DNA of 24,297 bases from a virus: positions 1 to 24,297 of IMG/VR virus record IMGVR_UViG_3300049008_000021; one strand, written 5' to 3'. Shown here in pieces: positions 6,140-13,807 of this stretch. The notes under the pieces were generated by a model. It worked only from the letters and a program-made list of their open reading frames with translations. It searched no databases and had not been told where the DNA came from. Position numbers and translations under genes: made by a program. Position 1 is the stretch's first letter. Each line of letters opens with the position of its first letter.

Positions 6140-6382
6140 TTATCTCTTATTTGTATTGAAGTGTGCGTATTTAGACACTAGAGTTGATTTGTGAATTAAT
6201 CTTACTATAACATCTTCTGAATTAGGTTCGGAGTTGTCACAGGCAAATAGAAAGGTAGCATTGTCTGGAACATCTTCGCAGTCGAAAGGGATTTGCTTAG
6301 TCCCGTTACGCCATATTTGTCCAGCACTCAATCCTTCAGTGTTACATAAGGTAACGCCAGTGTTGAAGTAAAAAGTTTTCAT
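6140..6382 (-). CDS. Hypothetical protein, 80 residues
   Basis: Starts at ATG with AGGA five bases upstream. Contains AGQIWRNGTKQIPFD followed by an acidic stretch (CEDVPDNATFLFACDNSEPNSEDV) and a basic end. Likely a small beta-rich soluble protein. Upstream the minus strand holds a palindromic CTATGAGGCCTCTTATAG that includes a CTTATAG core, possibly a weak promoter or processing site. No family recognised. Confidence 0.65.
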   Translation of the reverse strand: MKTFYFNTGVTLCNTEGLSAGQIWRNGTKQIPFDCEDVPDNATFLFACDNSEPNSEDVIVRLIHKSTLVSKYAHFNTNKR

Positions 6383-6433
6383 TGGAGTCCTATAAGAGGC
6401 CTCATAGAGATATCTAAGAAGCCTTAGTTGAAG

Positions 6434-6652
6434 TTATACCTTACAGGTGTTTATAAAGTGTGCTGCGTCGTCAAGCAAGACGAAGAGTTCACTATCGGTA
6501 TCAAGTCCTGCTTGTGCCTTGATTAGGTTTTTGTGTAAATCGCTGGCAGTTTGTAGTAACTCTGCTTTACTGTTAGCTCTTCTAGCTACGTCAAGTGCTT
6601 CGTTTAGTCTATAGCCAAGGTCACTTGTTGAAGCCTTGTGTTGAATTTTCAT
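6434..6652 (-). CDS. Small helical protein, 72 residues
   Basis: The frame opens earlier (6679), but AAGGAG lies five bases before the ATG at 6652, so that start is chosen. The sequence is almost entirely helical and soluble (YRLNEALDVARRANSKAELL, then DLHKNLIKAQAGLDTD). It looks like a small helical bundle. It is the first gene after the 246-nt gene-free stretch. Function unknown. Confidence 0.7.
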   Translation of the reverse strand: MKIQHKASTSDLGYRLNEALDVARRANSKAELLQTASDLHKNLIKAQAGLDTDSELFVLLDDAAHFINTCKV

Positions 6653-6898
6653 ACTATCTCCTTCTTGTCTGGTAAACACTATCTAGGAGAACCCTATAAT
6701 AGCTTACTAGACTAACATTAAACTTTACTATCTCTAACTTGATAACCTCCAAATTTCATGGCTTCTTAGAATCGTCACAGCGGCATTTTCAGGTATCAAC
6801 CGATGAACTGTGACACTAAATTTTTATCGTTTAGTCAGCGGTACTCAGTTCTCCAGAATCGGTATTTGTGTCGATTGATTCTGAGAATTTAGCACAAA
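6653..6898. other. Gene-free structured stretch inside the replication region
   Basis: This is the longest gap between genes in the interior. It is AT-rich and contains two inverted repeats: GTCACAG with CTGTGAC (6774-6814, 27-nt loop with inner CGG/CCG), and TTCTC-GAATC with GATTC-GAGAA (6849-6887). A third hairpin (about 6682-6705) includes TTATAGGG. There is no T-tract. It could be a replication origin, a promoter and processing region, or a non-coding RNA; the sequence alone does not decide. Confidence 0.45.
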
Positions 6899-7339
6899 TT
6901 ACACCGATATGGAATCCGCACCTTTATTAGCTAGTACATCAGCTCTGTCATTACCTTTGTTGCCAGAGTGGCCTTTCACCTTAACATACTCAACATGGTA
7001 ATACTGATTGAGTCTGTCCAGTTCTTGCCACAGGTCAACATTCTTAACAGGCTTCTTTGTAGATGTCTTCCAGCCAGATTTCTTCCAAGACTCTATCCAT
7101 GTTGTAATCCCATTTAATACATAAGCACTGTCTGTGTGAACCTTGATAGGACATCTTCGAGTTAGTGCTTGTAGAGCTTTGATTACTGCCATAAGCTCCA
7201 TTCTGTTGTTTGTGGTAAGCGGTTCTCCTCCAAAGATTTCTTTGGTGTTTCCTTTGTATTCCAGTGAAGCACCCCAGCCACCTACTCCAGGATTCCCACG
7301 GCAAGCTCCATCTGTGTATATCGTTACATAGTCTATCAC
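6899..7339 (-). CDS. rnhA: Ribonuclease HI
   Basis: Degrades RNA in RNA:DNA hybrids and so removes primers during replication. At 146 residues it has the full family length. The active site is complete and falls at the E. coli numbering: D10 ([11 protein letters not shown]), E48 (NNRMEL), D70 (VHTDSAYV), H124 ([11 protein letters not shown]) and D134. The start codon is GTG (7339-7337), preceded by GGAGGAG, and overlaps the upstream stop as TAGTG. T7 itself uses the gp6 exonuclease for primer removal; this phage has both enzymes. The gene-free stretch follows its stop codon. Confidence 0.97.
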   Translation of the reverse strand: MIDYVTIYTDGACRGNPGVGGWGASLEYKGNTKEIFGGEPLTTNNRMELMAVIKALQALTRRCPIKVHTDSAYVLNGITTWIESWKKSGWKTSTKKPVKNVDLWQELDRLNQYYHVEYVKVKGHSGNKGNDRADVLANKGADSISV

Positions 7340-7500
7340 TAATGCTCCTCCGCTTCGCCTTGTTTAAATGCAACGTACTGTTGGAGCTCCTCTTGATAAA
7401 CCTGAGCTTCATCATCACTGAAACCTAGGTCTGAAAAGATATTAGTACCTGCTTTGGTTATGTGGCGAACTTCTGTGTCAATCTCTTCTTCTTCTTTCAT
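7339..7500 (-). CDS. Mini protein resembling the N-terminus of XRE/HigA-type antitoxins, 53 residues
   Basis: An ATG at 7500 opens a 53-codon frame ending TAG, which overlaps the GTG start of RNase HI by one base. The segment [19 protein letters not shown] matches the N-terminal arm found in many XRE-family antitoxin-like regulators (TPAGGNVFADLGF..EEA). The helix-turn-helix that normally follows is absent: the protein ends in an acidic tail (QGEAEEH). Spacing of 8 nt from the helicase stop and 1-nt overlap with rnhA argue that it is translated. It could be a decoy, a dimerisation-only fragment or a relic. Confidence 0.7.
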   Translation of the reverse strand: MKEEEEIDTEVRHITKAGTNIFSDLGFSDDEAQVYQEELQQYVAFKQGEAEEH

Positions 7501-7508
7501 ACTTATAC

Positions 7509-9170
7509 CTATAAAGATGTTACTGGATTATTTGCATCGTACTTCTTAGGTTCTTCCTTAGGCTTAGGTGCAAAACTCTCAAGCATTTTATACCTTCCAG
7601 TCGGATAGTCATAGATAGCTGGTATAACGAAGCCAGTGTCTCCTGTCTCTCTGGCCTTCAATACAGAGATGTTCATAGTTCTTCTGACTGTATCATCTTC
7701 TGCGGAAGAGTCTCTAGCGAAGCCTATAATGTCAGCACATATCTGTTTAATACTACCTGACCCTTTTACATCATCCATTGAAGGCATTACACCTTCTTCA
7801 AACGAACGTGAGCCGTTAGGTGTTTTACGCAAGTGGCTTACTAAACCTATCCACACAGAAAACTGTGTAACAACCCTAAGTAAGTCGTTCATCACCTTAT
7901 CTATAGCTTCGTTTCCTGTTAGTGTACCTGCACCTTCTGACACAAGTATTGTTATGTGGTCAACAAATAGATACTTACACCCAGATAAAGCTAGATATTC
8001 AAGCTTTGCTATCAAGCTTAAGTCGTCAACAGAACCTTGATGGTCAACAAGTATAATCCTATCGTCACCAAATAACCTATCAAAGCCTACTTGTAGTTCA
8101 TCAATTGGGAGTTTGTGTACAGACTCATTTACATTCAGTGCCATACTTGCAAGCTTTCTGGCAGTCTTCTTAGGCAGCTCTTCCAAGGAGACAACACCTA
8201 TCTTGTCAGTAGATGTTTCAATGATGTTGATAATCTCTTCCTTTAACAGTGTAGACTTACCGCTACCAGTTCCTGACACAAATAGCACTATCTCACCTTC
8301 ACGCTTTCCAAGGAGTCTCTTATTAACACCTCCTAGACACTTAGCGTAAGGATGTGCTATCTTGTCTTTGTCATCGACGATTGCAGCCCATATCTCTTTG
8401 CTGGTGATAATCCCAGAAGGTATGTATTTACCAGCGTTAAATACAGCCTGCATCAAGGCTTCGTGTCCTAGTTGCACTAAGCAGTCGCTAGGGTCTTTTA
8501 CAGTGAGCACAGGAAGCCTCACCTTGTCTATACCTATGATAGCAATAGCCTTAGCCTGGCACTTCAAACCTGCTTCATCCTGGTCTAGAAAGAGAATAAC
8601 CTCATCAAATGACCTAATCCATTCTCTAGCTTCTAATAATGAAGCATCCATAGCTGAACTTGATAAAGCTACCACAGGGTAAAATCTTTGATACCTTGTG
8701 TACGAAGCCTGTGCTACACTTAAACAATCAAGCTCACCTTCACAGATAATAAGCTTACGTCCACCAGCGGGGAACAGTTCTTGTCCAAACAGAGCTTTAG
8801 ATTTACCTACCCAACTAAACTCTTTAGGTAATCTCCTCACCTTGTAAGCCGCACTGCTATCATAAGGGTAGTAGTGGGTATCTATCTCCCCATTACCTCC
8901 GTAACTAACCTTACACTTATAAAAGGCTACAACCTCCTTCTTTATACGCCTGTCTTGAAACCCCCTATCTCCAGGGTACCCATGAATATCTTCCACAGTC
9001 TCTCTTGAATAAGATGATGTAGTTGTTGGAGTGAATACTGAAACTCCCTCACTCCCTGCTTTAGTGGCTTTACTGCAACTGAAACAGAAGCTAGAGCCAT
9101 CATCGTATAGTGTTCTTGCATCGCTACTTCCACAAGGACAAGGAAGGTGTTGCTGTGATACGTTTGCCAT
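7509..9170 (-). CDS. DNA primase-helicase (T7 gp4 type)
   Basis: Bifunctional replication enzyme that unwinds DNA and makes primers. Domains in order: zinc-binding domain with C11, C13, C29, C32 (LPCPCGSSDA ... FCFSC; CxC rather than the CxxC of T7); TOPRIM primase with CEGELD (143-148) and FLDQDEAG (194-201, acidic D196 and D198); helicase with Walker A GTGSGKST (300-307), VSLEE (328-332) carrying the catalytic Glu, Walker B-like YLFVDH (400-405), and a late SHLRK...GSGSIKQ motif. At 553 residues it is close to T7 gp4 (566). ATG is preceded by AAGAGGT. A hairpin terminator-like site lies just upstream, so a separate promoter or read-through must serve it. Confidence 0.97.
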   Translation of the reverse strand: MANVSQQHLPCPCGSSDARTLYDDGSSFCFSCSKATKAGSEGVSVFTPTTTSSYSRETVEDIHGYPGDRGFQDRRIKKEVVAFYKCKVSYGGNGEIDTHYYPYDSSAAYKVRRLPKEFSWVGKSKALFGQELFPAGGRKLIICEGELDCLSVAQASYTRYQRFYPVVALSSSAMDASLLEAREWIRSFDEVILFLDQDEAGLKCQAKAIAIIGIDKVRLPVLTVKDPSDCLVQLGHEALMQAVFNAGKYIPSGIITSKEIWAAIVDDKDKIAHPYAKCLGGVNKRLLGKREGEIVLFVSGTGSGKSTLLKEEIINIIETSTDKIGVVSLEELPKKTARKLASMALNVNESVHKLPIDELQVGFDRLFGDDRIILVDHQGSVDDLSLIAKLEYLALSGCKYLFVDHITILVSEGAGTLTGNEAIDKVMNDLLRVVTQFSVWIGLVSHLRKTPNGSRSFEEGVMPSMDDVKGSGSIKQICADIIGFARDSSAEDDTVRRTMNISVLKARETGDTGFVIPAIYDYPTGRYKMLESFAPKPKEEPKKYDANNPVTSL

Positions 9171-9183
9171 TTTTACCTCTTAA

Positions 9184-9215
9184 GGAAAGTAAAGTAGCCG
9201 CTCGTAAACGGCTAC
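9184..9215 (-). terminator. Hairpin with short T-rich tail
   Basis: On the minus strand GTAGCCG pairs with CGGCTAC over an 8-nt loop and is followed by TTTACTTTCC. It lies between the stop at 9226 and the primase-helicase start. The T-tract is interrupted, so it may be a weak terminator or a processing site. Confidence 0.5.
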
Positions 9216-9225
9216 ACTATTGTTT

Positions 9226-9864
9226 TTAAATCAGTTCAATTACCTGTATATTAATATCATCTGCATCACAATAAAACACAGCAGAGTACAACCCGTTACA
9301 GTCTACTCTTAAAACTAACCATTTGTGTGGTACAAGAGTCTCTTCACATACCATAATACCGCACTGCACTACCTCTCTCCACAGGCGGGGATATGACGAA
9401 GTGCATATAGACACTTTAAAAGGTTCTTTGTGACTAATCATTTCAATCAAGTCACTCTTATCTATCTTTAGTACACTATCCAGCAGAACATCATTCAAGG
9501 AGATGCCTAGGCTTGCTAAGTATCTTTTTGTGATTGCCTTGGGCGTGTTGCATTGGTTCACTGCACAGTACATAACCTCAATGTTATATCCTACCTCGAT
9601 ATCATACTCTTCCTGCATCAGCTTCAATGCTTCAATGGCAACCTCTTTTGAACAGTCTCCGTGGCACATTACAAACTCTGGAGACCACACATCAATAATA
9701 GAGTCCATAGCGATATCTTTCAAGATTGTTTCTAAGCTTAATGTTTCATAAGGTTCAGATACAATCTCAATTACCAACAAAGATGGTTCTCTTGAAGCCT
9801 CTCTAATAGCATCTTCCATAGAGCTCACTGACAAACTATCTACAGTGTATCTTATCTTCTTCAT
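9226..9864 (-). CDS. Hypothetical protein, 212 residues, sharing a domain with 10316-10651 and 12962-13807
   Basis: ATG follows AAGAGGT. Residues about 30-90 (ILKDIAMDSIIDVWSPEF followed by DCSKEVAIEALKLM) resemble the C-terminal domain of the 281-residue protein at 12962-13807 (LWSAEDI ... DITEEQAIKVIAEL) and the 111-residue protein at 10316-10651. The C-terminus NGLYSAVFYCDADDIN also resembles SGLYSAVFIDVALLLKD of the 281-residue protein. No catalytic motif is recognised. Probably a phage-specific partner protein built from a recurring module. Confidence 0.7.
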   Translation of the reverse strand: MKKIRYTVDSLSVSSMEDAIREASREPSLLVIEIVSEPYETLSLETILKDIAMDSIIDVWSPEFVMCHGDCSKEVAIEALKLMQEEYDIEVGYNIEVMYCAVNQCNTPKAITKRYLASLGISLNDVLLDSVLKIDKSDLIEMISHKEPFKVSICTSSYPRLWREVVQCGIMVCEETLVPHKWLVLRVDCNGLYSAVFYCDADDINIQVIELI

Positions 9865-9873
9865 ACAAACCTC

Positions 9874-10329
9874 TTATGTGTTAAATTTAGCTAAACGCTC
9901 AATGTGACTAGCTGTTCTGTGTTCTTTGCAACCCCAAGAGATTTCCTCAATGCGCTTATTGAGCCAGCACTGTTTATAAGGAATATCAAGGAAACATAGT
10001 GACCAAGTTTCAGCATAGTTTAATCCACTCTTGGTCTTGTACTGCTCAACGCAAGTGAACTCCCATTCAGAGTGCGAAGTCTTTTCCATCCACTTTAAAA
10101 CCTTTTCAGATGAGCTAGTGTAGGATTTCCAAGCAGAAGTCACACCAGTGCGTCCTCTATAGCTCTTCTTGCCTAAGTACATTGCACCTGTAGGTAAGTG
10201 CTTCATTACATAGATGAAGCCTTCAAACTCTGCTCCACCCATTTGTTCAGGAAAGTTCCACTGGCCGTTATCGTGGATGTTCTCCACAGTCATTAAGACT
10301 GGACCTTTGTAAGGCTTAAGCTTTGCCAT
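9874..10329 (-). CDS. GIY-YIG-like endonuclease
   Basis: The 151 residues contain GFIYVMKHLPTGAMYLGKKS (37-56), the variant GIY...YIG pair (FIY at 38-40, YLG at 51-53), then KSYRGR with the expected Arg, WKSYTSSS (67-74), and NYAETWS with a Glu (E107) at the usual catalytic position, then CWLNKR with an Asn. These match small phage GIY-YIG family proteins. It probably cuts DNA, either for host genome breakdown, recombination or mobility; the target is unknown. Start ATG has AGAGGCGAAG upstream and overlaps the previous gene by 14 nt. No T7 endonuclease I homologue was recognised in the window. Confidence 0.8.
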   Translation of the reverse strand: MAKLKPYKGPVLMTVENIHDNGQWNFPEQMGGAEFEGFIYVMKHLPTGAMYLGKKSYRGRTGVTSAWKSYTSSSEKVLKWMEKTSHSEWEFTCVEQYKTKSGLNYAETWSLCFLDIPYKQCWLNKRIEEISWGCKEHRTASHIERLAKFNT

Positions 10330-10651
10330 CTTCGCCTCTTATTTCAGCTAGGAAGTCACATATCGCTTGTGCCTTGTTACTGCCTTTTGTTACAGTACCT
10401 GTTGTAGCAAGGTAAGCTATTGTAGCCTTAGCTTCGTGGTCTGTTACATCATCAACCTCTTGAATATCATATTCATCTAAGAGATGTACAGCTACATTTC
10501 CTTCTATAATATCAAGGATGTGTTCAGGCAAGTCTCCACCTCTTTTCAGCAAGGATGACACATCTACAAACATAGGTGTTCGATTACCTGCAAAAGCACC
10601 TTCTATCACAGCTCTGGCGTTACTTCTATTTAATATCTTTAATCCTGACAT
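10316..10651 (-). CDS. Hypothetical protein, 111 residues, with the recurring acidic module
   Basis: ATG follows AGAGGAAAGT. After a basic start (LKILNRSNARAVIEG), residues about 27-70 (MFVDVSSLLKRGGDL, then DEYDIQEVDDVTDHEA) parallel the C-terminal module of the protein at 12962-13807 (FIDVALLLKD ... DITEEQA) and part of the protein at 9226-9864. Overlaps the GIY-YIG gene by 14 nt, so the two are coupled. Function unknown. Confidence 0.7.
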   Translation of the reverse strand: MSGLKILNRSNARAVIEGAFAGNRTPMFVDVSSLLKRGGDLPEHILDIIEGNVAVHLLDEYDIQEVDDVTDHEAKATIAYLATTGTVTKGSNKAQAICDFLAEIRGEDGKA

Positions 10652-10668
10652 ACTTTCCTCTTAAGTTT

Positions 10669-10690
10669 CCTGCTAGGATTAACTAGCAGG
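10669..10690 (-). terminator. Perfect 8-bp hairpin between genes
   Basis: CCTGCTAG pairs with CTAGCAGG around TTAATC on the minus strand, followed by AAACTTAAG rather than a T-run. It lies 8 nt after the upstream gene's stop codon and before the ribosome binding site of the gene ending at 10316. It may be a weak terminator or RNA processing site. Confidence 0.4.
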
Positions 10691-10698
10691 TGTTGTTG

Positions 10699-10929
10699 TT
10701 AAAATGGACACTTTCTAGGATTCACTATCTTTATAGTAAACCCTAACTCTAAAGCTATCTTATCCCACAAGTCTCCTGGGCACTTAGTAAACTGGTATCT
10801 GTGAGGGAACCAGTAAAGGCTACATACACAGGTTCTTTGCACACGCCTTTTAGGCCTAGTGCGTAAAGACTTACGGGATTGTGTGTGAATCCTTGCTACC
10901 TGCTGCGGTGTTTTCACCTTTATAATCAT
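10699..10929 (-). CDS. Small basic protein, 76 residues
   Basis: ATG at 10929 is preceded by AGAGGT inside the lipoprotein gene and overlaps it by 59 nt in another frame. The N-terminal half is strongly basic (RIHTQSRKSLRTRPKRRVQR), followed by CVCSLYWFPHRYQF and a helical C-terminus. The Arg-rich part would suit nucleic acid binding. The long overlap lowers certainty, but the ribosome binding site and the snug fit to the next hairpin support it. Confidence 0.55.
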   Translation of the reverse strand: MIIKVKTPQQVARIHTQSRKSLRTRPKRRVQRTCVCSLYWFPHRYQFTKCPGDLWDKIALELGFTIKIVNPRKCPF

Positions 10930-11119
10930 AAGTTGATACCTCTAGCTTAAGACCGTTAGAACATACTACTGTGATTCGTTCCCAAAGACCACCAATGATA
11001 ACTGGGTATGCGCCAAATACTTCACACATACCTTGCACCTTCCTTGCGTTATATTCAATGTCAGCTTGTGAATCGCAACCTGCAAGTAATAATAGTAATA
11101 CATATAGACTTGTTTTCAT
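10871..11119 (-). CDS. Small lipoprotein, 82 residues
   Basis: The N-terminus MKTSLYVLLLLLAGCDSQ is a short lipoprotein signal with lipobox LAGC; the lipidated Cys would be C15. The mature part (about 67 residues) is polar with two further Cys (MCEVF, VVCSNG) that could pair. Asp after the lipidated Cys would favour inner-membrane retention in Enterobacteria. It follows the gene at 11122 by 2 nt. Phage lipoproteins of this size include superinfection-exclusion proteins and outer spanins; no partner i-spanin is seen here, so the role is open. Confidence 0.75.
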   Translation of the reverse strand: MKTSLYVLLLLLAGCDSQADIEYNARKVQGMCEVFGAYPVIIGGLWERITVVCSNGLKLEVSTYDYKGENTAAGSKDSHTIP

Positions 11120-11121
11120 AA

Positions 11122-11358
11122 TTATTCTAACTCCCTAACGGCCTCGTTATAACAAGATGTCAATGAACATACCATTGCATTTTCAAGTAACTTGTACAAT
11201 CCAGTGGAAATGTCTAAAACCCCATCGTCATCATCGTCTTCATCAAGTTCCACCAAACGTATCGCTAACATATCATCAGCATGAAGTTCTAACAAAGCCT
11301 TGTAATTGGCTATAATCTTCAGAAGCTCATTTCCTATATCTAACTGTTCTTTAGTCAT
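11122..11358 (-). CDS. Small acidic protein, 78 residues
   Basis: Start ATG overlaps the exonuclease stop by 8 nt. Strongly acidic: a run of Asp/Glu (ELDEDDDDDGVLD, about 37-49) separates two helices (GNELLKIIANYKALLELHAD and the C-terminal helix). Small acidic phage proteins near replication genes can act as DNA mimics or partner-binding proteins, but nothing specific is recognised. Confidence 0.65.
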   Translation of the reverse strand: MTKEQLDIGNELLKIIANYKALLELHADDMLAIRLVELDEDDDDDGVLDISTGLYKLLENAMVCSLTSCYNEAVRELE

Positions 11359-12211
11359 AGTCTAATCCTAGTAACTCTCTTGCCAAAGGCCACTCCTCAA
11401 AAGAGAAGTAATCACATATATGGCGTTGTATGTGTATAAGCTTTCCATTTGCTAGCAAATAGTTAGCCCAATCTTTTTCACCATGAACATTATAATAGGC
11501 TTCAATAACAGCCATCTGAAACTCTTCATGTGTTGTACACCTTTCTGTTAGTTTAGCTGCCTTTACAGGACCATGTAAGCGTAACCCAGGAATACAGTCT
11601 GTACTATCTCCCATTATTAGTTGTTGATAGTAAAGTGTCATTGCCTCTAATTCAGACACCACGCTGATTGACTCTTCCTTAGGATGTAGGTGGTTTCCAG
11701 GAATACATCTTAGGTCCTTATCGCCAGTGCAGATTACATAGTCTTTACCAGCCCATTTAGCCTCCTCTGCCCATATACGAACATAATCATCTGTTTCACG
11801 ACCTTCACACAGAACTGCGTAACCGTGCATCACGGATAGAGTCTTTAGTGCAGGAATTACTTTGTAGTCCAAAGGATTAGAGCTTTTATTACGGCGACTG
11901 TGTTTATATCCACAAATAGTTTTACCCTCACTATCCCGCAAGATAGGGTACGTCAAGTTACGGTAGTTTGTAGAACCACCTACACCCATAAGTAACTCAG
12001 TGCAGAACACCGAAGCTTGTAACCGCTTGATACGATTCTCGAAGATACTCCAACACTGTTTAAGGTAATCCACATTCTCAGCGTCTGTGTAAACCTTATC
12101 TGCCTTGCCTGTTGTCTGGAACTCAGGTGTTATCTTGAATACTTCCTTGTCTTCACGAGGAGGACAGCTATAATAGGCAATCATGTCCCCGTCAATAATT
12201 AAAACAGTCAT
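11351..12211 (-). CDS. 5'-3' exonuclease (T7 gp6 type)
   Basis: Removes nucleotides from 5' ends of duplex DNA and RNA:DNA; in T7 it removes primers and supplies nucleotides from host DNA. The metal-binding acidic residues of the FEN/PIN-like nuclease fold are present: LIIDGDM (D7, D9), CEGRETDDYV (135-144), CTGDKDL (161-167) and MGDSTDCIPG (200-209), the last followed by a helix-hairpin-helix-like segment (LRLHGPVKAAKL). At 286 residues it is close to T7 gp6 (300). Start overlaps the upstream homing endonuclease stop as ATGA; the ribosome binding site is weak. Confidence 0.92.
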   Translation of the reverse strand: MTVLIIDGDMIAYYSCPPREDKEVFKITPEFQTTGKADKVYTDAENVDYLKQCWSIFENRIKRLQASVFCTELLMGVGGSTNYRNLTYPILRDSEGKTICGYKHSRRNKSSNPLDYKVIPALKTLSVMHGYAVLCEGRETDDYVRIWAEEAKWAGKDYVICTGDKDLRCIPGNHLHPKEESISVVSELEAMTLYYQQLIMGDSTDCIPGLRLHGPVKAAKLTERCTTHEEFQMAVIEAYYNVHGEKDWANYLLANGKLIHIQRHICDYFSFEEWPLARELLGLDYD

Positions 12212-12972
12212 AGAGGTACGTCCATAGAAACAGGTTCAAGGTTGAATTCTACTCTCTTTACATTCAGAGCAGCAACTGCTTCATAGGCATCAGTGAAATA
12301 ACCTGAACGCCATCTTACACCACTAAGCGTTACAGCAGCTCTCCACTTACCTTTACTACTATCAAAGCTTATTCCTTTTATTCCAGAAGTAGATGTGCTG
12401 TAAGGTGTTGTTTCACTCTTAGCTAGAGCGTCTTCCAAAGAATAGCCTCTACTAAGCCTAGCTCGCAATACATTATCAGGGATTCCAGAGTTTAAAGCTT
12501 CTGTAGCTATAGAATAACCTCTGTCCTTTGCTATTTGTGTATTATTAACCTGCTCAGTAAAGGTTGCCCATCTGCAATTAGATGGTTCGTAATTACCATC
12601 TACATCCTTTCTATCTAAAGATTGCTTATCAGAAGGAAGTTCTCCCATATCTTCTAGGAAGTTAGTAAATGAATCCAGCCATTGAGCGCATACAGAGATT
12701 CCTCTCCCTCCGTAGTTAGCATTGCCTAGGTCGCTGCATCTACGCTTCATATCATACCACGCCTTATAGGTGGCAGGATATGTATGACTGTCTGTTCTTT
12801 TTAACAAGTTACTACAATTTACACACATAGTTGACTTGCCTGTAGTAAGGTCACCTATTCTAACTTCCTTCTCTAAACCACAAGCGCATCTAGCTAGCCA
12901 TGTTATACCTCCTATATCTGGAGGATTTATTAAAACCCATGCACCGAAAACTTCACCGATTTCATGTCTCAT
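12208..12972 (-). CDS. Free-standing HNH homing endonuclease with AP2 domain
   Basis: The frame is open from 12996, but GGAGGAAGC lies directly before the ATG at 12972, so that start is used (254 residues). Order: an N-terminal zinc ribbon (CACG ... CVNC); the HNH core with YKAWYDMKRRC, YGGRGISVC, W..SF.NFL, SLDRKDVDGNYEPSNCRWAT and EQVNN; a middle DNA-binding-like linker; and a C-terminal AP2 domain (GIKGISFDSSKGKWRAAVTL through to EYRT-like YEAVAALNVKR). Such enzymes are selfish elements that cut unoccupied alleles and copy themselves. No intron is seen: both neighbours (5'-3' exonuclease and 281-residue gene) are intact and overlap it by 4 and 11 nt. Confidence 0.92.
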   Translation of the reverse strand: MRHEIGEVFGAWVLINPPDIGGITWLARCACGLEKEVRIGDLTTGKSTMCVNCSNLLKRTDSHTYPATYKAWYDMKRRCSDLGNANYGGRGISVCAQWLDSFTNFLEDMGELPSDKQSLDRKDVDGNYEPSNCRWATFTEQVNNTQIAKDRGYSIATEALNSGIPDNVLRARLSRGYSLEDALAKSETTPYSTSTSGIKGISFDSSKGKWRAAVTLSGVRWRSGYFTDAYEAVAALNVKRVEFNLEPVSMDVPL

Positions 12973-13807
12973 TGCTTCCTCCAAACATATTATCAACTAC
13001 ACCTTGAATATCAGAATAGTCTGTTAGACCGTCCTTCTTGTTAAGTTCTGCTATAACCTTTATTGCCTGCTCTTCTGTAATGTCTGAGTTATTAGCAATG
13101 TCCTCTGCTGACCACAAGTCCACATAGATGTCAGGAAAAGCTATCTCATCAATGGTGGTAATCTTGTCTTTGAGCAGTAAAGCTACATCTATGAACACAG
13201 CTGAATACAACCCAGATTCAATTGCCTTCTTTCCGTTTAGTACACTTGTGACATATACTTGACTATTTCGCGCTGCTTCTCTCTCTTCCAAGAAACACTG
13301 ACCACCTTGTCTTGCATCAGACTCTGACTTATAACCTCCACAAGACCCCCACCAACTGCCATCACACTCCTCATAAATCCACTCCCAGCTTTCACCGTTC
13401 AGGTATCTATTGTAGTCCTGAACTTGGTGTTCAAGCTCTTCTTCGCATAATGTATTACTATAAATGTAACCCACTTGTCCTGAATCCCAAGGACAGCTAA
13501 AGGCTGACGTTGAGACAGTCAACCCTGAGTGGTCTAACAAGAATAGTGGAAGAATGCTGACTGGGGCTTCATCTTTCATGATAGCTTCCTTCATAGTCTC
13601 CCATCCAGACACATCCTCAGAACTCTTTAGGTAATCAAAGCTTTGTCTGTCACCTAGAGTGTGTCTCTCATGAAGGCACAGCATCACAGACTCTTCGGAT
13701 GCAAAGTCTCTAGGATTCCCTGGTTCCTTTTCCAAGCGAACTACTAAGTTGCTTGCGTCTGTCACTTTTTGTGTAGCATCTTTAAAGATTTCATCAATAC
13801 TTTTCAT
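12962..13807 (-). CDS. Conserved phage protein with DHSG/CPWDSGQVG motif plus extra C-terminal module
   Basis: The 281 residues carry a signature I recognise from many tailed phages without known function: LHERHTLGDR, then LPLFLLDHSGLTVSTSAFSC and PWDSGQVGYIY (about 86-118), then YNRYLNGESWEWIYEE and WGSCGGYKSE. After the family's usual end, about 80 further residues (SGLYSAVFIDVALLLKD, LWSAEDI, DITEEQAIKVIAEL) form a module shared with the proteins at 9226-9864 and 10316-10651. Start ATG lies in an ATGA overlap with the upstream gene and has GGAGCT before it. Confidence 0.8.
   Translation of the reverse strand: MKSIDEIFKDATQKVTDASNLVVRLEKEPGNPRDFASEESVMLCLHERHTLGDRQSFDYLKSSEDVSGWETMKEAIMKDEAPVSILPLFLLDHSGLTVSTSAFSCPWDSGQVGYIYSNTLCEEELEHQVQDYNRYLNGESWEWIYEECDGSWWGSCGGYKSESDARQGGQCFLEEREAARNSQVYVTSVLNGKKAIESGLYSAVFIDVALLLKDKITTIDEIAFPDIYVDLWSAEDIANNSDITEEQAIKVIAELNKKDGLTDYSDIQGVVDNMFGGSNET

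Noticed and set aside
7044-7418. Long minus-strand frame overlapping RNase HI
   Set aside because: It is a shadow: RNase HI in another frame has all catalytic residues, and the composition of this frame is Trp/Ser/Arg-rich noise.
12208-12972. Group I intron hosting the HNH gene
   Set aside because: Both flanking genes are complete and overlap the endonuclease, leaving no room for intron structure.
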